Source: Rudaea sp.
Lineage (GTDB): Bacteria; Pseudomonadota; Gammaproteobacteria; Xanthomonadales; Rhodanobacteraceae
DNA: 9,031 nt
Assembly (NCBI GenBank): GCA_025934455.1
Contig: JAICYA010000055.1
Span: 1-9,031 of the forward strand
Reading direction: 5' to 3'
Under the pieces are notes generated by a model that worked only from the letters and a program-made list of their open reading frames with translations, made no database searches and was not told the DNA's origin. The translations under genes and the position numbers were made by a program. Below, in pieces: positions 4,669 to 9,031 of this stretch (positions within the stretch are counted from its first letter, which is position 1; each line of letters starts with the position of its first letter).

Positions 4669-7395
4669 CTAATGGGCCTCATCCCAATTCTCGCCCACCC
4701 CGATATCGACGATCAGCGGCACCGAAAGTTTCGCCGCGCCCATCATGCGTTCGCGCACGCCATCCGAAATCTGCGCGACGGCATCCTCGCGCACCTCGAA
4801 CACGAGTTCGTCGTGCACCTGCATGATCATGCGCGCCGCGCCGGCCAGGGTTTGCAGCCAGTCGTCCACCGCGATCATCGCGCGCTTGATGATGTCGGCA
4901 GCGGTGCCCTGCATCGGTGCATTGATCGCCGCGCGTTCGGCGCCGGCGCGCAAGCCCTGGTTGCGCGAGTGGATCTCGATGAGGTACAGGCGCCGTCCGA
5001 ACAGGGTCTCGACATAGCCGTCGCGATGCGCCTGCTCGCGTGTCGCGTTCATGAACGCCTGCACGCCCGGATAGCGTTCGAAATAAGTCTTGACGTAGGT
5101 GTTCGCCTCGTCGCGGCCGATACCGAGCTGACGCGCAAGTCCCCAGGCGCTCATGCCGTACATCAGGCCGAAGTTGATCGCCTTGGCCGCTCGGCGTTGA
5201 TTCGGATCCACTTGCTCGGGCGGCACGCCGAATACTTCCGATGCGGTTGCGCGGTGTACGTCCTGATTGCCGTGGAACGCGGCGAGCAGGCCGGCATCGC
5301 CCGAAAGATGCGCCATGATGCGCAGCTCGATCTGCGAATAATCGGCGGCGAGGACCTTGAATCCTTGCGGCGCGACGAAGGCCTGGCGGATGCGCCGGCC
5401 TTCCTCGGTGCGGATCGGGATGTTCTGCAGGTTCGGATCGTTCGAGGACAGCCGTCCGGTCGCGGCGACCGCTTGGTGATAGCTTGTGTGCACTCGGCCC
5501 GTGCGCGGGTTCACCGCCTCGGGCAGCTTGTCGGTATAAGTCGAACGCAGTTTCGCCAGCGTGCGGTAATCCAGGATAAGGCGCGGCAATTCGTGCTGGC
5601 TTGCCAAGCCTTCCAGCGCTTCCTCGTTCGTCGATGGCTGGCCGGTCGGTGTCTTGACCGACACCGGCAATTGCAATTCCTCGTACAGCAGCGCCTGCAA
5701 CTGCTTGGGTGAATCCATGTTGAAATTCCGCCCGGCAATCCCGAACGCCTGTTGCTGGATTTCGAGCATGCGCTTGTTCAAGCTCTCGCTTTGTTTCTTC
5801 AGCTTGGCGGCGTCGATCAGCACGCCGGTCTGCTCCATGCGCGCGAGCACGGGCACCAGCGGCATCTCGATCTCGTCGAACACCTTTTGCAGCTTCGGCT
5901 CGGTTTCGAGCTTGGCCCACAGTGTCTCGTGCAGGCGCAACGTGATGTCGGCGTCCTCGGCCGAATAGTCCGCCGCGCGTTGCACGTCAACTTGTGCGAA
6001 CGGAATCTGTTTCGCGCCCTTGCCGGCCACGTCTTCGTAGTGGATGGTATCCACGCCAAGGTACTTCTTCGCCAGCGTGTCCATGTCGTGGCGGCTGCCG
6101 GACGAATTCCACACGTAGGATTCGAGCATGGAGTCGTAGCGCACGCCGGCCACGTCGATGCCGTAGTTCGACAGCACGTTCATGTCGTATTTGGCGTGCT
6201 GGCCCAACTTGGGTTTTTGCGCGTCTTCGAGCAACGGCTTGAGCGCGGCGAGCACGTCGTCGCGACGCAGTTGCGCTGGCACGCCGGGATAGTCGTGCGC
6301 CAGTGGCACATAGGCGGCGTGGCCGGGTTCCACCGCGAATGACACGCCGACGATTTCCGCGCGCATGGGGTCCAGGCTCGTGGTTTCTGTGTCGATGCAG
6401 ATCAGGCCGGCAGTGCGCAGTTTTTCCAGCCAGGCGTCGAAGCGTTCGTGCGTGAGAACGAGTTCGTAATTCCGGTTTGCCGATTGTGCAGGCGCGGATT
6501 CGTTGGCAGCAGGCGTGACGATCTGTGGCGCGATTCCGGTTTCTTCTTTTGCATCCAGCTCCTTCAACGCCGCCTTGAATTCGTAGCGCATGTACAGCTC
6601 GCGCAGCTTCGTCGAATCCGGCTCGGCGAAGGCAAGATCGGACGGCTTTACATCCAATTCCACGTCGGTCTTGATCGTTGCCAGCTGGCGCGACATGGGC
6701 AGTTGCGCCAGCGCGGCGCGCAGGCTTTCGCCGATCTTGCCGCCGATCTTGTCCGCGTTGGCGATGACGGTATCCAGCGTGCCGTATTCGCCGAGCCATT
6801 TCGCCGCAGTCTTGGGCCCGCATTTCGGCACGCCGGGAATGTTGTCCGCGCTGTCGCCGACGAGAGCAAGGTAATCGACAATCTGGTCCGGGCGCACCCC
6901 GAACTTGGCGAACACGCCGTCCGCGTCCAGCGTCGAGTTCGTCATCGTGTTGACGAGGCGGATGCGTGGCGAAACCAGTTGCGCCAGATCCTTGTCGCCG
7001 GTCGAGACGACGACGTCGATGCCCTGCGCCGCGGCCTGCAGCGCGAGTGTTCCGATCACGTCGTCCGCCTCGACGCCGCTTACGCGCAGTATCGGAAACC
7101 CCAATGCTCCGACCAGCGCCAGCATCGGCTCGATCTGGGCGCGCAGATCATCCGGCATCGGCGGGCGATGCGCCTTGTATTGCTCGAAGATTGCGTCGCG
7201 GAACGTGGGCCCCGGCGCGTCGGCGACGAACGCGACGTGCGCCGGCTTTTCCTTCAGCGTCGCACGCAGCATGTTGAACACGCCGAACAGGGCGCCGGTC
7301 GGCTCGCCCATGCGGTTCGACAGCGGCGGCAGCGCGTGGAAGGCACGGTACAAGTAGCCGGAACCGTCGATCAGGACGAGGGTGGAGCGCGACAT
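4669..7395 (-). CDS. polA: DNA polymerase I, three-domain
   Basis: A 908-residue enzyme (E. coli has 928) for Okazaki-fragment maturation and excision-repair synthesis in the cytoplasm. The 5'-nuclease domain (about 1-290) keeps its metal ligands: Asp10, Asp59, GVEADD at 107-112, Asp134/Asp136 and Asp181/Asp184. The 3'-5' proofreading domain (about 310-500) is intact: DTET (Asp335, Glu337), Asp404 in KYD, and Asp483 in AEDAD. The polymerase domain has motif A DYSQIE (Asp685), motif B Arg734/Lys738/Phe742/Tyr746, and motif C HDE (His861, Asp862, Glu863). Phe742 matches E. coli Phe762. The frame is open upstream to 7488, but ATG 7395 (MSRSTLVLIDGSGYLYRAF) aligns with known starts; its Shine-Dalgarno sequence is poor, suggesting modest translation. 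Divergent from the DUF2782 gene, an arrangement common in gammaproteobacteria. Confidence 0.98.
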   Translation of the reverse strand: MSRSTLVLIDGSGYLYRAFHALPPLSNRMGEPTGALFGVFNMLRATLKEKPAHVAFVADAPGPTFRDAIFEQYKAHRPPMPDDLRAQIEPMLALVGALGFPILRVSGVEADDVIGTLALQAAAQGIDVVVSTGDKDLAQLVSPRIRLVNTMTNSTLDADGVFAKFGVRPDQIVDYLALVGDSADNIPGVPKCGPKTAAKWLGEYGTLDTVIANADKIGGKIGESLRAALAQLPMSRQLATIKTDVELDVKPSDLAFAEPDSTKLRELYMRYEFKAALKELDAKEETGIAPQIVTPAANESAPAQSANRNYELVLTHERFDAWLEKLRTAGLICIDTETTSLDPMRAEIVGVSFAVEPGHAAYVPLAHDYPGVPAQLRRDDVLAALKPLLEDAQKPKLGQHAKYDMNVLSNYGIDVAGVRYDSMLESYVWNSSGSRHDMDTLAKKYLGVDTIHYEDVAGKGAKQIPFAQVDVQRAADYSAEDADITLRLHETLWAKLETEPKLQKVFDEIEMPLVPVLARMEQTGVLIDAAKLKKQSESLNKRMLEIQQQAFGIAGRNFNMDSPKQLQALLYEELQLPVSVKTPTGQPSTNEEALEGLASQHELPRLILDYRTLAKLRSTYTDKLPEAVNPRTGRVHTSYHQAVAATGRLSSNDPNLQNIPIRTEEGRRIRQAFVAPQGFKVLAADYSQIELRIMAHLSGDAGLLAAFHGNQDVHRATASEVFGVPPEQVDPNQRRAAKAINFGLMYGMSAWGLARQLGIGRDEANTYVKTYFERYPGVQAFMNATREQAHRDGYVETLFGRRLYLIEIHSRNQGLRAGAERAAINAPMQGTAADIIKRAMIAVDDWLQTLAGAARMIMQVHDELVFEVREDAVAQISDGVRERMMGAAKLSVPLIVDIGVGENWDEAH

Positions 7396-7495
7396 GATGG
7401 TGCACGACCGTGGCGGGTTTTTCAGCTTGGCCCAGCACGAGCATTTTTGCAACGAAACGACCCGTTCGATCGTCGTAAAAATCGCCATACACGCG

Positions 7496-7522
7496 TGCTA
7501 TGCTCGACACGAACGCGGGAGG
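7496..7522 (+). promoter_or_regulatory. Extended -10 promoter and strong ribosome binding site for the DUF2782 gene
   Basis: TGCTATGCT (7496-7504) is an extended -10 without a clear -35; the predicted start is near 7511. GGGAGG (7517-7522), 6 nt before ATG 7529, is a near-perfect Shine-Dalgarno sequence and decides the start over the upstream in-frame codon at 7382. The predicted leader is very short, about 18 nt. No convincing polA promoter could be picked out on the other strand. Confidence 0.5.
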
Positions 7523-7528
7523 TGTGAA

Positions 7529-8005
7529 ATGAAATCCGTCCATGTGCTTGGCAGGGTGTTGATCGTTTCGATACTGAGCGGTGCGGGCGGCGCGGCCTTT
7601 GCCCAAGGCAAGCCGGCTTCCGATCCGTTGCCGCCGGTGCAGGCGCCGCCTTCCATGAACGATCCGGGCGTCAAGCAGGCTGCGCCAGCAGCGCAAGCGC
7701 CCACCACCACCGCAACGAAACCTGTCGAGAAAGCCCAGGAACAATCCACGCTGCCGCCGGAAGTGCAGGCCGCCGCGAACGTGGCCGAACTGCCGGTGGT
7801 GACGGTGCGCCAGAACGGCAACGAAACCGTCGAGGAATACCGCAAGAAGGGCAAGCTGCTGTTCGTGCGCGTGCTCGAGAAACAAGGCCCGACGAAGTTC
7901 TACGTCGACAACCCGTCGGTGATCCCGCCGAACCTGATGAAACAGTTGTCCGGTCCGTCGGGCGTGGTGCAGCCGGTGTACTACAAACTCGCGGATTGGA
8001 AGTAA
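7529..8005 (+). CDS. Small exported DUF2782 family protein
   Basis: A 158-residue protein of unknown function. Residues 1-25 form a Sec signal peptide: MKSVHVLGR, then a hydrophobic core (VLIVSILSGAGGAAFA), with cleavage likely after AFA25, so it is probably periplasmic. Residues 26-95 are a low-complexity Pro/Ala/Gln/Thr-rich linker. Residues about 97-157 make the compact conserved domain (VVTVRQNGNETVEEYRKKGK, then LLFVRVLEKQGPTKFYVDNP) of the DUF2782 type. There are no cysteines, so it is neither a lipoprotein nor disulfide-bonded. ATG 7529 is fixed by GGGAGG upstream. Homologues lie next to polA in many Pseudomonas and Xanthomonas genomes (recalled, not searched), which supports both calls. 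It ends 12 bp from the convergent ligase gene, with no clear terminator between. Confidence 0.88.
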   Translation: MKSVHVLGRVLIVSILSGAGGAAFAQGKPASDPLPPVQAPPSMNDPGVKQAAPAAQAPTTTATKPVEKAQEQSTLPPEVQAAANVAELPVVTVRQNGNETVEEYRKKGKLLFVRVLEKQGPTKFYVDNPSVIPPNLMKQLSGPSGVVQPVYYKLADWK

Positions 8006-8017
8006 CCGCAACGCGCC

Positions 8018-9031
8018 TCAGGCTCGGCGCAACGCTTCAAGCAGCGCCGCGCGCGGCAATTTGCCCGCCGCATTGCGCGGCAACGCGGCGACGATCTTGA
8101 GGGGACGCGGCAGGAAGACCGGGTCTACGCCTGCGCGCAGCGCGTCGACGATTTTCCCTGCGGCCATTCCTGGCGCGACCACGAGCGCGGCAAGGCGGCG
8201 CACGCCGCCAGCGTCCGCGTCGAGCTGGAAAACCACGCCGTCGTTGACGCCGGGAATGGCGAGCAGGCGGTGGTTCAAATCACCGAGCGAAGCGCGCTTG
8301 CCGGCAATTTCCAGCAGGTCACCGTTGCGGCCGCGCAGGCGGAAGCGTCCCGGCGGCAGCAGTTCCACGATGTCGTGCAACAGCGTCGGTGTGGGGAAAT
8401 ACCGCGCGTCGACCAGGGTGCCGTCGGGCTGCGGATGCAGGCTCACGCCCGGATACAGCTTCCACGGTTCGTCGCGCGTGGCACGACGCTCGGCGATGAC
8501 GCAGGTTTCGGTGGAGCCGAACAACTCGATCACGCGTGTCGCGTAACGGGTTTCCGCAGCGCTCGCCAGTTGTGCATCCAGCGGTGCGGTCGCGCTGACG
8601 ATGGCGGTGAGGGCGGGCAGATCCGTACCGGAACGCAGCAGCGCGCGCAGGTGGTGTGGCGTGGTCACGAGCACGCGCGGCGCCGGAACCTGTGCGAGCG
8701 CACGCGCGATGTCGGCCGGGAAAAACGGGTGTCCCGAATGAATCGCGGCGCGGCTGCGCAACGGCAGCAGCACGGAAAGTTCAAGTCCGTACATGTGCTG
8801 CGGCGGCACGGTCGCGACAATGTTCGAGGCACCGTTGGCACAGACGGCGCCGGCGTTGAGCGCACTGCTCGCGCACACCGCGCCCCAGGTCTTCGCATTT
8901 GCCTTCGGGACCCCGGTGCTGCCTGAGGTGAAGGCGATCGCGACGACCCGATCCGGCGGCAATGCCGGCATAGCCGCAGTGCCGCCGTGCAAGGTTTCCG
9001 GCAGCAAGAATTGCCGCGCTGGCGCCGGATC
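8018..9031 (-). CDS. AMP-binding acyl-CoA/acyl-ACP ligase, N-terminus outside window
   Basis: The C-terminal part (about 337 residues) of an adenylate-forming enzyme that activates a carboxylic acid with ATP as an acyl-AMP. The frame runs off the right edge, so the start is upstream of 9031; TTG 9007 is an internal Leu codon. Core motifs are present: phosphate-binding FTSGSTGVPK (about 8932-8903), TVPPQHMYGLE, adenine-site LFGSTET, hinge GRNGDLLEIAGKR, and the C-terminal catalytic lysine in RNAAGKLPR near 8072-8046. The product is short for a general acyl-CoA synthetase. The TVPPQHMYGLE..VLLPL segment recalls the ligases of aryl-polyene/xanthomonadin clusters (XanA2/ApeH-like); that is a resemblance from memory. 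The neighbouring genes that would prove it lie beyond the window. Confidence 0.87.
   Translation of the reverse strand, partial: DPAPARQFLLPETLHGGTAAMPALPPDRVVAIAFTSGSTGVPKANAKTWGAVCASSALNAGAVCANGASNIVATVPPQHMYGLELSVLLPLRSRAAIHSGHPFFPADIARALAQVPAPRVLVTTPHHLRALLRSGTDLPALTAIVSATAPLDAQLASAAETRYATRVIELFGSTETCVIAERRATRDEPWKLYPGVSLHPQPDGTLVDARYFPTPTLLHDIVELLPPGRFRLRGRNGDLLEIAGKRASLGDLNHRLLAIPGVNDGVVFQLDADAGGVRRLAALVVAPGMAAGKIVDALRAGVDPVFLPRPLKIVAALPRNAAGKLPRAALLEALRRA

Noticed and set aside
7396..7488. 31-residue N-terminal extension of polA
   Set aside because: Family alignment starts at MSRSTLVLIDGS; the extension has Cys/Trp-rich residues unlike other Pol I proteins and no ribosome binding site.
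6448..7527. Plus-strand frame of 359 codons opposite polA
   Set aside because: Antisense to the 5'-nuclease domain of polA, whose catalytic residues are all present on the minus strand.

Overview
The window is GC-rich, densely coded bacterial DNA. Gene content points to a gammaproteobacterium of the Xanthomonadales (Xanthomonas/Rhodanobacter/Dokdonella-like). The signs are a zinc-free L33 in an rpmB-rpmG pair, a DUF2782 exported protein divergent from polA, a proteobacterial three-histidine-box desaturase, and a C-rich-loop small RNA downstream of polA that recalls Xanthomonas sX13. This placement is inference from gene content and order; no database was searched.

Layout. 1-1071 (+): 3' part of a membrane fatty-acid desaturase, ending at a two-way terminator. 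1141-1554 (-): rpmB-rpmG, coding for ribosomal proteins L28 and L33, with a promoter inside the end of the upstream gene and a leader holding two hairpins. 1667-3543 (-): a two-gene reductase operon (classical SDR, then a saccharopine-dehydrogenase-like oxidoreductase) joined by an ATGA overlap. 3603-4367 (+): a divergent FabG-like SDR with its own terminator. 4368-4668: a 301-bp non-coding stretch packed with hairpins, best read as a minus-strand small RNA of about 126 nt with its own promoter and a very strong terminator. 4669-7395 (-): full-length polA with all three activities intact. 7529-8005 (+): a small exported DUF2782 protein, divergent from polA. 8018-9031 (-): 3' part of an AMP-forming acyl-CoA/acyl-ACP ligase, open at the window edge and possibly the start of an aryl-polyene/xanthomonadin-type cluster.

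How it fits together. Most of the window is housekeeping (translation, DNA repair) and lipid or polyketide-type redox chemistry (desaturase, two SDRs, enoyl-reductase-like protein, acyl ligase). The least ordinary element is the intergenic RNA at 4435-4560. Three of its four predicted loops are cytosine-rich (CCTCCC, CCTCCCCT, CCCCCCTA) and complementary to strong Shine-Dalgarno sequences. That suggests a trans-acting RNA that pairs with G-rich translation starts. One loop is an exact 8-nt complement of the ribosome binding site of the DUF2782 gene on the far side of polA.

No tRNA, rRNA, CRISPR array, insertion sequence or phage gene was seen.
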